64,000 nt of DNA, taken from NCBI RefSeq assembly GCF_018459925.1, contig NZ_CP075371.1:3286001-3350000 (forward strand), read 5' to 3'. The first letter of the stretch is position 1. Each line of letters begins with the position of its first letter. This document shows positions 43,344-51,709 of the stretch, piece after piece. A model generated the notes under the pieces. That model worked only from the letters and a program-made list of their open reading frames with translations, did no database searches and was not told the origin of the DNA. This DNA comes from Nocardioides aquaticus. Its GTDB lineage: Bacteria; Actinomycetota; Actinomycetes; Propionibacteriales; Nocardioidaceae. The position numbers and the translations under genes are program-made.

Positions 43344-45401
43344 GTGCACACCGACCAGTCGGCACCCAGGCCGGCGCGCCGGCCCCGGCCGGGACCCGGT
43401 GCCGGACCTGTCGACCCCTTGCACGGCCGCTTGCTGGACGGGCGCTACCGCGTCGGGCCCACCATCGCCCGTGGCGGCATGGCCACCGTCTACGAGGCGA
43501 CCGACCTGCGCCTCGACCGGACCGTCGCGGTCAAGGTGATGCACGCCCACCTCGTCGGGCACGGTCACGACGGCGGGGTCGGCGACGACGTCGCGATGCG
43601 GTTCGTGCGCGAGGCCCGCGCGGCCGCCCGGCTCTCCCACCCCCACGTCGTGGCGGTCTTCGACCAGGGCGACGACGACGGCGTGGTGTTCCTCGCCCTG
43701 GAGATGGTGCGCGGCGGGACCCTGCGCGACGTGCTGGCCGCCGAGGCGCCGATGCCTCCGTCGCGTGCGCTGGCCCTGCTGGAGCCCGTGCTCTCGGCGC
43801 TCGCCGCAGCCCACCGCGCCGGGCTCGTCCACCGCGACGTCAAGCCGGAGAACGTCCTGATCGCCGAGGACGGCACCGTCAAGGTCGCCGACTTCGGCCT
43901 GGCCCGCGCCGTGGGCGCCGACACGCGCCACACCGCCACCCAGGGCGTCCTGATCGGCACCGTGTCCTACCTGGCCCCGGAGCTGGTCGTGGAGGGTCGT
44001 GGCGACGCGCGCGCCGACGTGTACGCCGCCGGGGTCGTGCTCTACGAGATGCTGACCGGCGCCAAGCCGCACGAGGGCGAGAGCCCGATCCACGTCGCCT
44101 ACCAGCACGTCCACGCCGACGTCCCCGCGCCGAGCGCACGGGTCCCGGGCCTGCCGGCCTACGTCGACGCACTGGTCGCCCGGGCGACGGCCCGGGACCG
44201 GGCGCAGCGCCCCGCCGACGCCGACGTGCTGCTGCGCCAGGTGCGCCGGGTGGCCCAGGCCCTGACCGACGGCGTCCCGGAGGACCCGGAGCTGGTGCTG
44301 GACCTGCGCCCCGTCCCGACCCCGACCGTGGCCCCGACCACGGCCCCGGACACGTCGCCGGAGGACGCCGACACCGGGCCCGTCGCACCCCGCGCGCCGG
44401 TGGTCGAGCACACCACCGCCTACGCCAGCCACGCCAGCCACGCCGCGCCTCCCGCGAGCGCGGCGTCGGCCCGCCCCGCCCGGCCCCGGGCCTCCGCGTC
44501 CCCGGCGGCACCCGCGCGCCGTCGGCGCGGCCTGCTGCTCGTCCTCGGGCTCGTCCTGGCCCTCGTCGTCGCCGGCGGCGGCTACTGGGTCGGCTGGGGG
44601 CGCTACACCGCCGCCCCCGCGGTGCTCGGCGTCGGCGTCGCCGCGGCCGAGGACCGGCTGGCGTCGGCCGGCCTCGAGCTGGACGTCGTGGACGAGACCT
44701 TCTCCGAGACCGTCGCCGAGGGGCGCGTCATCAGCACCGACCCCGGGCCCGGGGACCGGGTCCTGCCCGGAGGCACGGTGGAGGCCGTGGTGTCCCTCGG
44801 GCAGGAGCGCTACGACGTGCCGGCGCTGGCCGGGCGCGGGGTCGACGAGGCCCAGGACGCCCTGCTGGGCCTGAACCTGGACCCGGACGACACCGTCGAG
44901 CGGTGGTCCGAGGAGGTGCCGGAGGGCACCGTGGTCCGGACCCGACCCGCCGCCGGCACCACCCTGCGCTCCGGCTCCCCGGTCGACCTCGTGGTCAGCC
45001 GCGGCCCCCGGCCCCGGCAGGTCGGCGACTGGGTCGGTCAGGACTACGACACCGCGGCCGCGGCGCTCGAGCAGCGCGGCCTGCAGCCGGTGGTCGGCGG
45101 CGAGGCCTTCGACGACACGGTGCCCGAGGGGGCCGTCATCTCCCAGGAGCCCTCGGGAGGCACGCTCTTCCAGGGCGGGACGGTCACCTTCACCGTCTCC
45201 CAGGGTCCCGAGCTGGTCGCCGTGCCCGGCGTGCTGGCCGCCGGGATCGACTCGGCCACCGACACCCTCGAGGCCGCCGGGTTCGAGGTGGAGGTCGCCA
45301 ACGACGACTCCTTCGTCGGCCTCGGCTTCGTGGTCGGCTCCGACCCGGGCGAGGGCGAGATGGTCCCCCGCGGCAGCACGATCACGCTCTACGTGGTCTG
45401 A
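43344..45401 (+). CDS. PASTA-domain serine/threonine protein kinase (PknL-like)
   Basis: This receptor kinase has 685 residues from GTG 43344, with AGGAGG upstream. The kinase domain covers about 35-300: GGMATVYEA glycine loop, Lys64, Glu90, HRDVKPEN (163-170), DFG (183-185). A P/A-rich juxtamembrane stretch precedes one membrane helix (about 395-415), then four PASTA repeats that bind muropeptides or lipid II outside the cell. The last repeats each contain VxSxDPGxG-like signatures (STDPGPGDRV, GSDPGEGEMV). Neighbouring Rv2175c-like protein is a likely substrate. Confidence 0.94.
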   Translation: MHTDQSAPRPARRPRPGPGAGPVDPLHGRLLDGRYRVGPTIARGGMATVYEATDLRLDRTVAVKVMHAHLVGHGHDGGVGDDVAMRFVREARAAARLSHPHVVAVFDQGDDDGVVFLALEMVRGGTLRDVLAAEAPMPPSRALALLEPVLSALAAAHRAGLVHRDVKPENVLIAEDGTVKVADFGLARAVGADTRHTATQGVLIGTVSYLAPELVVEGRGDARADVYAAGVVLYEMLTGAKPHEGESPIHVAYQHVHADVPAPSARVPGLPAYVDALVARATARDRAQRPADADVLLRQVRRVAQALTDGVPEDPELVLDLRPVPTPTVAPTTAPDTSPEDADTGPVAPRAPVVEHTTAYASHASHAAPPASAASARPARPRASASPAAPARRRRGLLLVLGLVLALVVAGGGYWVGWGRYTAAPAVLGVGVAAAEDRLASAGLELDVVDETFSETVAEGRVISTDPGPGDRVLPGGTVEAVVSLGQERYDVPALAGRGVDEAQDALLGLNLDPDDTVERWSEEVPEGTVVRTRPAAGTTLRSGSPVDLVVSRGPRPRQVGDWVGQDYDTAAAALEQRGLQPVVGGEAFDDTVPEGAVISQEPSGGTLFQGGTVTFTVSQGPELVAVPGVLAAGIDSATDTLEAAGFEVEVANDDSFVGLGFVVGSDPGEGEMVPRGSTITLYVV

Positions 45402-45429
45402 GCGGGCCGCACCGCCCGGGCTGCGCGGG

Positions 45430-45858
45430 CTACGGGGACCCGACCCACTCCTCGGTGCCGTCGCCGAAGGCCTGGTGCTTCCAGATCGGGACCTCGTCCT
45501 TCAGGGTGTCGATCAGGTCGCGCGAGGCGTCGAAGGACGTGCCGCGGTGGGCCGACGCGGTCGCCACCACCACGGCGAGGTCGCCGATGGCCAGGGTGCC
45601 GACCCGGTGCACGGCGGCGAGCCCCGAGACGTCGTGACGCCCGGCCACCCGGTCGCAGACGTCCTGCAGGCGGGCCAGCGCACTGGGATGGGCCGAGTAC
45701 TCCAGCCCGTCGACGCCCTTGCCGCCGTCGTGGTCGCGGACCCGGCCGACGAACAGCGTCAGCCCGCCCGAGGAGTCGTCGTCGAGGGCGTCGACGACCT
45801 CGAGGACGTCGAGCGGGGTCTCACGGATGTCGACGAGCCGGACGGCGGGATGGGGCAC
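45430..45858 (-). CDS. moaE: Molybdopterin synthase catalytic subunit
   Basis: MoaE inserts sulfur into precursor Z to make molybdopterin, working with MoaD. The protein has 142 residues from GTG 45858. GGLTLFVGRVRDHDGGKGVDGLEYSAHPSA is the N-terminal core. AVHRVGTLAIGDLAVVVATASAHRG and the catalytic-lysine region VPIWKHQAF are conserved. No other moco gene is nearby. The start has no clear ribosome site, so it could be slightly longer. Confidence 0.92.
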   Translation of the reverse strand: MPHPAVRLVDIRETPLDVLEVVDALDDDSSGGLTLFVGRVRDHDGGKGVDGLEYSAHPSALARLQDVCDRVAGRHDVSGLAAVHRVGTLAIGDLAVVVATASAHRGTSFDASRDLIDTLKDEVPIWKHQAFGDGTEEWVGSP

Positions 45859-45904
45859 GGGCGCAGCATAGGAGACCGCTGGCGCCAGGACGTAGCCTGG
45901 AGCC

Positions 45905-47341
45905 ATGAGCGACAAGCCAGGCGACCCGTCCGACGAGGGCTCCGAGCAGGGCCAGAACCCCTTCAAGGGCACGCCCTTCGAGCAGCTGTTCTCCGCCTTC
46001 GGTGGAGGTGGGGCGTCCGGTGGCGCCGGAGGGGCCGGTGGCGCGGGCGGCTTCCCCGGGATGGCCGGCCTCGGTGGCCCGGGCGGCTTCGACCTGAGCC
46101 AGGTGCTCGGGCAGATCCAGTCCCTGATGCAGCCCTACGACGGCCCGCTGAACTGGGAGGTCGCCGCCGACCTGGCCCGCAAGCAGGCCGCCTCCTCCCC
46201 CGACCCGACCCCGACCCGGAAGCAGTCCGACGCGGTGGCCGACGCGGTCCGCCTCGCCGACCACTGGCTCGACACCACCACCGACCTCCCCTCCGGCGTC
46301 ACCTCCACCGCGGCCTGGAGCCGCGCCGAGTGGGTCGTGCACACCCTCGACGGCTGGAAGGTCCTCGTCGACCCCGTCGCCGAGCGCTCGGCCTCCGGCC
46401 TGGCCTCGGCGCTGCCCGAGGAGGCCCGCGCCGCGGCCGGGCCGATCCTCGGCTTCCTCGGCAAGGCAGTCGGCGCGATGCTCGCCACGCAGGTCGGCTC
46501 CGGCCTGGGCGCGCTCGCCGGTGAGGTGCTCAGCGTGTCGGAGGCCGGCGTACCCCTGGGGGAGCCCGGCCGCGCCGCGCTCGTGCCGGCCAACGTCGCC
46601 GTCTTCGCCGAGGGCCTCGACGTCGGTGAGGACGACGTGCTGCTCTACCTCGCGCTGCGCGAGGCCGCCCACCAGCGCCTCTTCGCCAACGTCCCCTGGC
46701 TGCGCGAGCACGTCGTCGGCGCGGTCACCGACTACGCCCGCGGCCTCGAGGTCAACGCCGAGGGCATGCAGCAGCGGATGCAGGAGCAGCTCCAGGGCAT
46801 CGACCCCTCGAACCCGGAGTCGTTGCAGCAGCTGATGGAGGGCGGGCTCTTCGACGTCCCGAGGTCCCCCGCCCAGGAGCAGGCGCTGGAGCGGCTCGAG
46901 ATCGTCCTGGCCCTGGTCGAGGGCTGGGTGGACGAGGTCGTCGACCAGGCCACGGTCGAGCGGATGCCCTCGGCCGGCAAGCTGCAGGAGGCCTTCCGGC
47001 GCCGTCGCGCGACGGGCGGTCCCGCCGAGCAGGCCTTCGCCGCGCTGGTCGGCCTGGAGCTGCGCCCGCGCCGGCTCCGCGACGCCTCGACCCTGTGGGG
47101 CTCGCTGCGCACCCGCCAGGGCGTGGAGGCACGCGACGGGGTGTGGACCCACCCGGACCTGCTGCCCACCGCGGCCGACCTCGACGACCCGCTCGGCTTC
47201 CGTGAGGACGCCGCCGCCCCCGAGGCGCTGTCGGAGGACGACTTCGACGCCGAGCTCCGGCGCCTGCTCGACGGGCCTGGGGACGCGGCGCCCGAGGACG
47301 CGGCACCCGAGGACGACGGTCCCGCCCCGACCGCGACGTGA
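45905..47341 (+). CDS. Zincin_2-type putative zinc-dependent metalloprotease
   Basis: This 478-residue protein has a G/A/P-rich head (about 30-65), then a conserved helical body. The presumed zinc site is LREAAHQRLFANVPWL near residue 252-256: a family variant with REAAH in place of HExxH, as in the actinobacterial Zincin_2 group. QLQGIDPSNPESLQQLMEGGLFDVP and a long C-terminal region match that family. Activity has not been shown for most members. TAGCCT lies six bases before the ATG, so the mRNA is probably leaderless. It is coupled to the NUDIX gene. Confidence 0.88.
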   Translation: MSDKPGDPSDEGSEQGQNPFKGTPFEQLFSAFGGGGASGGAGGAGGAGGFPGMAGLGGPGGFDLSQVLGQIQSLMQPYDGPLNWEVAADLARKQAASSPDPTPTRKQSDAVADAVRLADHWLDTTTDLPSGVTSTAAWSRAEWVVHTLDGWKVLVDPVAERSASGLASALPEEARAAAGPILGFLGKAVGAMLATQVGSGLGALAGEVLSVSEAGVPLGEPGRAALVPANVAVFAEGLDVGEDDVLLYLALREAAHQRLFANVPWLREHVVGAVTDYARGLEVNAEGMQQRMQEQLQGIDPSNPESLQQLMEGGLFDVPRSPAQEQALERLEIVLALVEGWVDEVVDQATVERMPSAGKLQEAFRRRRATGGPAEQAFAALVGLELRPRRLRDASTLWGSLRTRQGVEARDGVWTHPDLLPTAADLDDPLGFREDAAAPEALSEDDFDAELRRLLDGPGDAAPEDAAPEDDGPAPTAT

Positions 47342-47991
47342 GCCTGCACGCCGACGCCCTGGCCTCGTTGGAGGCCTGGGCGGCCCCCGACCGCGCCCAG
47401 GAGGCGCTGCGCGCCCGGTACGCCGCGCACCTGCGCGACCACCCGGACGGCCTCGACCGGGGGTGCCGGCCCGACCACCTCACGGCGAGCACGCTCGTGC
47501 TCGACCACGACCGCTCGCACGTGCTGCTGACGCTGCACGCGAAGGCGCGGCGCTGGTTCCAGCTCGGCGGCCACTGCGAGCCGGGTGACGAGACCCTGGC
47601 CGGCGCCGCGCTGCGGGAGGCCGTGGAGGAGTCCGGTCTCACCGGCCTCGACCTCGACGGCGTGCCCCTCGCGCTCGACGAGCACGAGGTGCCCTTCTGC
47701 GGGCCGGGCCCGGACGCGGAGCCGGACGGCCTGCTCGTGCACCACCTCGACGTGCGCTACGTCGCCGTCGCCCCGCCCGGGGCCACCCACGCGGTCAGCG
47801 AGGAGTCGCTCGACCTGCGGTGGTGGCCGGTCGACGCGTTGCCGGCGAGCGCCGGGGAGCTGGCCCCGGTGGTGCGTCGCGCCGTGGCGAGGGCTGCGGC
47901 GGGGGCGGGGGCGGGGGCGGCCCCGGGTCAGTCCACGTGGTCCGACGGGGGCGGCTCGACCCGGGACGCGGCCGACCAGCCGAGCAGGTAG
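47338..47991 (+). CDS. NUDIX hydrolase
   Basis: The protein starts at GTG 47338, overlapping the previous stop (GTGA). The Nudix box is GHCEPGDETLAGAALREAVEESGL (about 78-101), with the REx2EExG core intact. The substrate is not predictable. The last 38 residues (from RRAVARAAAGAG onward) are low-complexity and overlap the convergent peptidase gene by 64 bp. A (GGGGGC)3 run at about 47898-47917 precedes this tail, so a slippage error may have lengthened it. Confidence 0.88.
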   Translation: MSLHADALASLEAWAAPDRAQEALRARYAAHLRDHPDGLDRGCRPDHLTASTLVLDHDRSHVLLTLHAKARRWFQLGGHCEPGDETLAGAALREAVEESGLTGLDLDGVPLALDEHEVPFCGPGPDAEPDGLLVHHLDVRYVAVAPPGATHAVSEESLDLRWWPVDALPASAGELAPVVRRAVARAAAGAGAGAAPGQSTWSDGGGSTRDAADQPSR

Positions 47992-48488
47992 CCCTTGGCC
48001 TTCTCGGCCTGGGGGTAGGTGTCGACCCAGGCCCAGAAGCGCTCGTCGTGCCCCGGCTCGAGCAGGTGCGCCAGCTCGTGGACGAGGACGTAGTCCACCA
48101 CCCACGAGGGCATGCCCTGCAGCCGCGACGAGAGCCGGATGCTCCGGTCGCCCGGCGTGCAGGAGCCCCACCGCGACTGCTGGTTGTCGACCCACCGCAC
48201 TGAGTCCGGGGCGGCGAGGCCGCCCAGCCAGCGGTCGCTGAGCAGTCGGGCCCGCTCGGCCAGGTCGTCGTGGGACCACGTGGGGCGCTGCTCGGCACGG
48301 CGTACCCGGGCCACCATCTCGCGCACCCACCGGCGCTCCTCGCCCCGGCTCATCCCCGCGGGGACGAGCACCACGATGCGGTCGCCGTCGCGGCGGGCCG
48401 AGACCGTGCGCCGGCGCCGCGTGGAACGGCGGATCTCGACCTCGGGCTCGCCACCGGCCGGGTCGTCGGCGTCGGCGAGCGGGCTCAC
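47928..48488 (-). CDS. YgjP-like (M48/DUF45) metallopeptidase
   Basis: This 186-residue protein starts at GTG 48488. It has the YgjP pattern: VRWVDNQQSRWGSCTPGDRSIRLSSRL, then the zinc motif HELAH (137-141) in VLVHELAHLLEPGHDERFW, with His147 as a probable third ligand. It is cytoplasmic with no signal peptide. The biological substrate is unknown. It overlaps the NUDIX gene at its 3' end and lies 10 bp after the PHP gene. Confidence 0.9.
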   Translation of the reverse strand: MSPLADADDPAGGEPEVEIRRSTRRRRTVSARRDGDRIVVLVPAGMSRGEERRWVREMVARVRRAEQRPTWSHDDLAERARLLSDRWLGGLAAPDSVRWVDNQQSRWGSCTPGDRSIRLSSRLQGMPSWVVDYVLVHELAHLLEPGHDERFWAWVDTYPQAEKAKGYLLGWSAASRVEPPPSDHVD

Positions 48489-48498
48489 AGCCGCGAAC

Positions 48499-49551
48499 CT
48501 ATCCGTTCGCCCACGTCAGCAGCCGCTCCCGCGGCCAGGTGTTGACGATCCGTTCGGCATCGATCCCGGCGGCCTCGGCCCGCTCGCAGCCCAGCACCGG
48601 GAAGTCCAGCTGCCCCGGGGCGTGGGCGTCGCTGTCGATCGAGAACAGGCAGCCGGCGTCGCGGGCCTGCTCCAGCAGCCGGGTCGGCGGGTCCCGACGC
48701 TCGGGCCGGGCGTTGATCTCGACCGCGACGCCCTCCTCGGCGCAGGCCGCGAAGACCGCGGCCGCGTCGAACTGCGACTCCGCCCGCGTGCCACGGCCGC
48801 CGGTGACCAGACGCCCCGTGCAGTGGCCCAGCACGTTGCTGCGCGGGTGCCGCACCGCCGCGACCATCCGTCGGGTCATCGCGTCCGCGTCCATCGCCAG
48901 CTTGGAGTGGACGCTGGCGACCCGCAGGTCGAGGCGGGCCAGCATCGCGTCGGTCTGGTCCAGGCCACCGTCGTCGAGCACGTCGACCTCGATGCCCTTG
49001 AGCAGCGTGAAGGTGTGGCCCCCGGCCGCGAGGTGGTCGTTGACCGCGTCGACGACGTCGAGCTGGCGCGCCAGCCGCTCCGCGCTGAGCCCCCGGGCGA
49101 CCTTGAGCCGCGGCGAGTGGTCGGTCAGCACGAGGTAGTCGTGGCCGAGCTCGAGCGCGGTGAAGGCCATCTCCTCGATCGGGGAGCCGCCGTCGGACCA
49201 GTCCGAGTGCGAGTGCAGGTCGCCGCGCAGCGCCGCCCGCAGCTCCCGGCCCCCGCCGGTCAACGGACCACCGTGCTCCCGCTCGGCCCGCGCCAGCCGC
49301 TCGGGCAGCACGCCGCGGACGGCGTCGGCGACGACCGTCGCCGAGCTGGCGCCGATCCCGGGCAGGTCGGTCAGCGACCCCTCGTCCACCGCCCGGGCCA
49401 GCTCGTCGGCCGACAGCGTGAGCACCGCGGCGGCCGCGCCGCGGAACGCCTTGACCTTGTAGGTGTCCTCCCGCGCCCGCTCCAGGAGGAAGGCGATCCG
49501 GCGCAGCGCCGCCACCGGCCCCCCGTCGTACGCCGTCCCGGTGCCCGCCAT
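48499..49551 (-). CDS. HhH and PHP domain phosphoesterase (PolX-like without polymerase)
   Basis: The protein has 350 residues from ATG 49551. The N-terminal part resembles the 8-kDa and helix-hairpin-helix segments of PolX (AFRGAAAAVLTL; DLPGIGASSATVVADAV at 62-78). The PHP domain follows: GDLHSHSDWSDG (110-121), DYLVLTDHS, KGIEVDVL, ASVHSKL, VLGHCTGR, EINARPERRDPP and IDSDAHAPGQL, which hold the metal ligands. PHP domains of PolX have 3'-5' exonuclease or AP endonuclease activity; a repair role here is an inference. Confidence 0.9.
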   Translation of the reverse strand: MAGTGTAYDGGPVAALRRIAFLLERAREDTYKVKAFRGAAAAVLTLSADELARAVDEGSLTDLPGIGASSATVVADAVRGVLPERLARAEREHGGPLTGGGRELRAALRGDLHSHSDWSDGGSPIEEMAFTALELGHDYLVLTDHSPRLKVARGLSAERLARQLDVVDAVNDHLAAGGHTFTLLKGIEVDVLDDGGLDQTDAMLARLDLRVASVHSKLAMDADAMTRRMVAAVRHPRSNVLGHCTGRLVTGGRGTRAESQFDAAAVFAACAEEGVAVEINARPERRDPPTRLLEQARDAGCLFSIDSDAHAPGQLDFPVLGCERAEAAGIDAERIVNTWPRERLLTWANG

Positions 49552-50013
49552 CTGCCCGTCCCTTCGTCGTCCACACCCTGTGGAGAGGGATCCTCCCAGG
49601 TCACGCCGCACGTGCCCGCCTCCCTCCGGGCGGTCGTGCACAGCCTCCTCCCCAGGTCCTCCACCGCTGGGGGCGCGAGTGCACAGGATCGTCCACAGCT
49701 CTGTCCACACCGCCGTCCGCCCGGGTGACCGGGACCGTTGACCCACGACGCCCGCGGTCCTACCGTCGGTGCGGACGGGGCCTCCGGGCCACCGACCACC
49801 GCGGACTTGGGGAAGGCTCGCGGTGCGAGGTGGGCGGGGGCCTCCTCGTCGTCCCGGTGACGCCGACACGCGCCCGTGCCGCGTCCCGGCTGCGGATCTC
49901 GCCGGTGCCCTAGGCTCCGGGCACCGTCCGACGGCACCCGCCCTCGGACACCCACGGGCCAGGACCGACGGCGACGTCGTGACGACCGCCCGGCAGCGAC
50001 GAAGGAGTCCGTC
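49552..50013. other. Gene-free region with DnaA-box-like 9-mers
   Basis: No convincing ORF was found in this 462-bp stretch. Three TCGTCCACA or CTGTCCACA words, each one mismatch from the consensus TTGTCCACA, occur between about 49568 and 49707. A -10-like TAGGCT at 49911-49916 probably belongs to the DUF5679 gene, giving a leader of about 95 bases. The gap also holds divergent promoter space for the PHP gene. Confidence 0.4.
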
Positions 50014-50172
50014 ATGGCCGAGACCTGGAGCGGCGAGTTCTACTGCGTGAAGTGCAAGGAGAAGCGGGAGGCCGAGGGCGAGGTGCGCGTGAACGACAAG
50101 GGCACCCGGATGGCCAAGGCCCAGTGCCCGGTCTGCTCCACCAACCTCAACCGGATCCTCGGCCGGGCCTGA
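50014..50172 (+). CDS. DUF5679 small zinc-ribbon protein
   Basis: This 52-residue protein starts at ATG 50014, with AAGGAG upstream. CVKCKEKRE and CPVCSTN form a CxxC-x23-CxxC zinc ribbon (Cys11, 14, 38, 41). The family is widespread in actinomycetes and of unknown function; RNA or protein binding is plausible. A hairpin terminator follows immediately. Confidence 0.88.
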   Translation: MAETWSGEFYCVKCKEKREAEGEVRVNDKGTRMAKAQCPVCSTNLNRILGRA

Positions 50173-50176
50173 GACC

Positions 50177-50207
50177 GGTCCACAGGCCCGGACCGGGCCT
50201 GTGGACC
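50177..50207 (+). terminator. Hairpin terminator after the DUF5679 gene
   Basis: A perfect 14-bp stem (50177-50190, GGTCCACAGGCCCG, with 50194-50207) closes a 3-base loop, 4 bp after the stop. It has no T-run. Confidence 0.7.
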
Positions 50208-50247
50208 GCGGCCGCCGCAGGCCGCCGCGGCGTGCCAGGCTGGCGGC

Positions 50248-51135
50248 ATGCCCGATGCCGCGCGCACGCCGCCCTGGTCGCGGCTGCGACCGGGCGCCCC
50301 GGTCCTGGTCCGTGACGCGGGCGTGCTCCAGGTGGGGCTGGACCAGCCCGCCCGCGCCCTGCTCGCCGACACCCCGGCGGTCCGCGCGCTGCTGGCTCGG
50401 TTGCGGACCGGGGGGCCGCCTCCCCCGCTCGGACCCGGGTCGGACCCGGACCTGGTGATCGCCTGGCAGCGCCTGGACCAGGCGCTGCTCCTCGTGCCGG
50501 GCCCGGTCGGCGGGGCCGGGGCGGACGGCGCGGGCACCCTCGCCGCGACGGCCGCCTGGGCCGGGCCCCGGGCCGCCGAGCGCCTGGCCGCGCGTCGCGG
50601 CACCCTCGTCCGCGTCCTCGGACCGGCCTCCCTGGTCGAGCCGGTGGCCCGGCTCGGGCAGCTCGGCGGGCTGCGGGTCGACCCGGCCGGTGGCACGGTG
50701 CAGGACGACGACCCGGCCCTGGTCGTCGTCCTGCACGAGGGCGAGGCCCGGCGCCGTCAGCACGACGACCTGCAGGCCGCCGGACTGGCGCACCTGCCGG
50801 TGTGGTGGCGCGGCGGGCTCCCCCACGTCGGTCCGCTGGTGGTGCCGGGGACGACGGCGTGCCTGCGGTGCCTGGACGCCCACGACTCGGAGACCGACCC
50901 CCGCCGACCGCTCCTGGTCGAGCAGGCCGGCCGTGAACCCGCCCCGCCGCACGACCCGGTGCTGCTCGCGCTGGCCGTGGCCTGGACGGTCCGCGAGGCG
51001 CAGCGCTGGGTGGAGGGCGCGACCCCGACCAGCTGGTCGGCGACGGTGCGTCTGGGACCCGACGGCCCGCCCCTGGTCACCCCGTGGGCGCGGCACCCGT
51101 ACTGCGGCTGCGCGTGGGACGCGCCGGCCGCCTGA
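50248..51135 (+). CDS. ThiF/TOMM-cyclodehydratase-like protein (Rv3196-type)
   Basis: This 295-residue protein resembles the leader-peptide-binding or inactive E1-like domain of TOMM cyclodehydratases. VGPLVVPGTTACLRCLDAH and the C-terminal HPYCGCAW carry four cysteines (205, 208, 286, 288) that could bind zinc. The usual nucleotide-binding GxGxxG of an active ThiF/E1 is not evident. Mycobacteria have a similar gene (Rv3196) in the same whiB7-uvrD2 neighbourhood. No YcaO or precursor peptide gene is seen nearby, so a function in peptide modification is unproven. Confidence 0.75.
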   Translation: MPDAARTPPWSRLRPGAPVLVRDAGVLQVGLDQPARALLADTPAVRALLARLRTGGPPPPLGPGSDPDLVIAWQRLDQALLLVPGPVGGAGADGAGTLAATAAWAGPRAAERLAARRGTLVRVLGPASLVEPVARLGQLGGLRVDPAGGTVQDDDPALVVVLHEGEARRRQHDDLQAAGLAHLPVWWRGGLPHVGPLVVPGTTACLRCLDAHDSETDPRRPLLVEQAGREPAPPHDPVLLALAVAWTVREAQRWVEGATPTSWSATVRLGPDGPPLVTPWARHPYCGCAWDAPAA

Positions 51136-51159
51136 CGCCCCACCCGTCCCAGGAACCGA

Positions 51160-51342
51160 TCACCAGTGCTCGGGGTCGAGCCTGGCCTCCATCGCCCGCA
51201 GGTGCTCCCGCGAGCAGGGACCGCAGCAGCGGTGGGGACGGCCGCGCTCGACCGCCGTCGTCCAGGTGAGCAGCACCGCGGGGTCGCTCTCGGTGCGGCC
51301 ACAGAGGTCGCAGGTCGACACGGTGGGTGGCTCGCCGCTCAT
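51160..51342 (-). CDS. Small Cys-rich (zinc-finger-like) protein
   Basis: This 60-residue ORF starts at ATG 51342. Cysteines at 11, 14, 39, 40 and 43 form CDLCGR and HRCCGPCSREHL, a treble-clef-like pattern. Codon use matches the neighbours. The opposite-strand ThiF-like gene ends 24 bp away. I do not recognise the family beyond small actinobacterial zinc-ribbon proteins. Confidence 0.7.
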   Translation of the reverse strand: MSGEPPTVSTCDLCGRTESDPAVLLTWTTAVERGRPHRCCGPCSREHLRAMEARLDPEHW

Positions 51343-51401
51343 CCGGTCAACCTACGACGTGCAGGTCGGTGCAGGTCGGTGCATGGCCCGGCGCACGCGG
51401 C

Positions 51402-51434
51402 AGGACCCGGGACGACGACGTCGTCCCGGGTCCT
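51402..51434 (-). terminator. Hairpin terminator after the 54-residue ORF
   Basis: A perfect 16-bp stem (51402-51417 with 51419-51434, AGGACCCGGGACGACG and complement) lies 22 bp past the stop of the small ORF on the minus strand. It is among the strongest hairpins in the window. Confidence 0.7.
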
Positions 51435-51456
51435 GGTCGGGGTGCTGCTCGGGCGC

Positions 51457-51621
51457 CTAGAGGGCACGGGCAAGGGCGAGCCTGGCCTGCTGCGCGGCCC
51501 GCTCGGCCTTGCGGCTCAAGCGGCGGGCCCGCGCGAGCTGGCTGCCCGCGCGCAGCTGCTGCGCCTCTCCCTGGCGTGCGGCCATCCGGGCCCGCGCGAG
51601 GTCTTCGTGCATGAGGTTCAT
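51457..51621 (-). CDS. Small basic helical protein downstream of whiB7
   Basis: The ORF encodes 54 residues from ATG 51621, with AGGAG seven bases upstream. It is almost all A, R, L, Q, K and E, and would form one long amphipathic helix (LARARRLSRKAERAAQQARLALARAL). It lies between two hairpins, the whiB7 terminator and its own, so it may have its own transcript or be read through. No family is recognised. Confidence 0.65.
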   Translation of the reverse strand: MNLMHEDLARARMAARQGEAQQLRAGSQLARARRLSRKAERAAQQARLALARAL

Positions 51622-51685
51622 CGTGGTGCTCCTGGTCGTGTGGGTGGGTCTGCTGAGGGTGGACGGGCCGCCGTACCGGGCGCCC

Positions 51686-51709
51686 GACACCCGCCGCACG
51701 GCGGGTGTC
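51686..51709 (-). terminator. Hairpin terminator at the end of whiB7
   Basis: GACACCCGCCG (51686-51696) and CGGCGGGTGTC (51699-51709) form a perfect 11-bp stem with a 2-base loop. It begins at the whiB7 stop codon on the minus strand. Confidence 0.65.

Noticed and set aside
49568..49707. Possible replication origin from the DnaA-box-like words
   Set aside because: No dnaA, dnaN or AT-rich unwinding region is nearby, and the words are imperfect.
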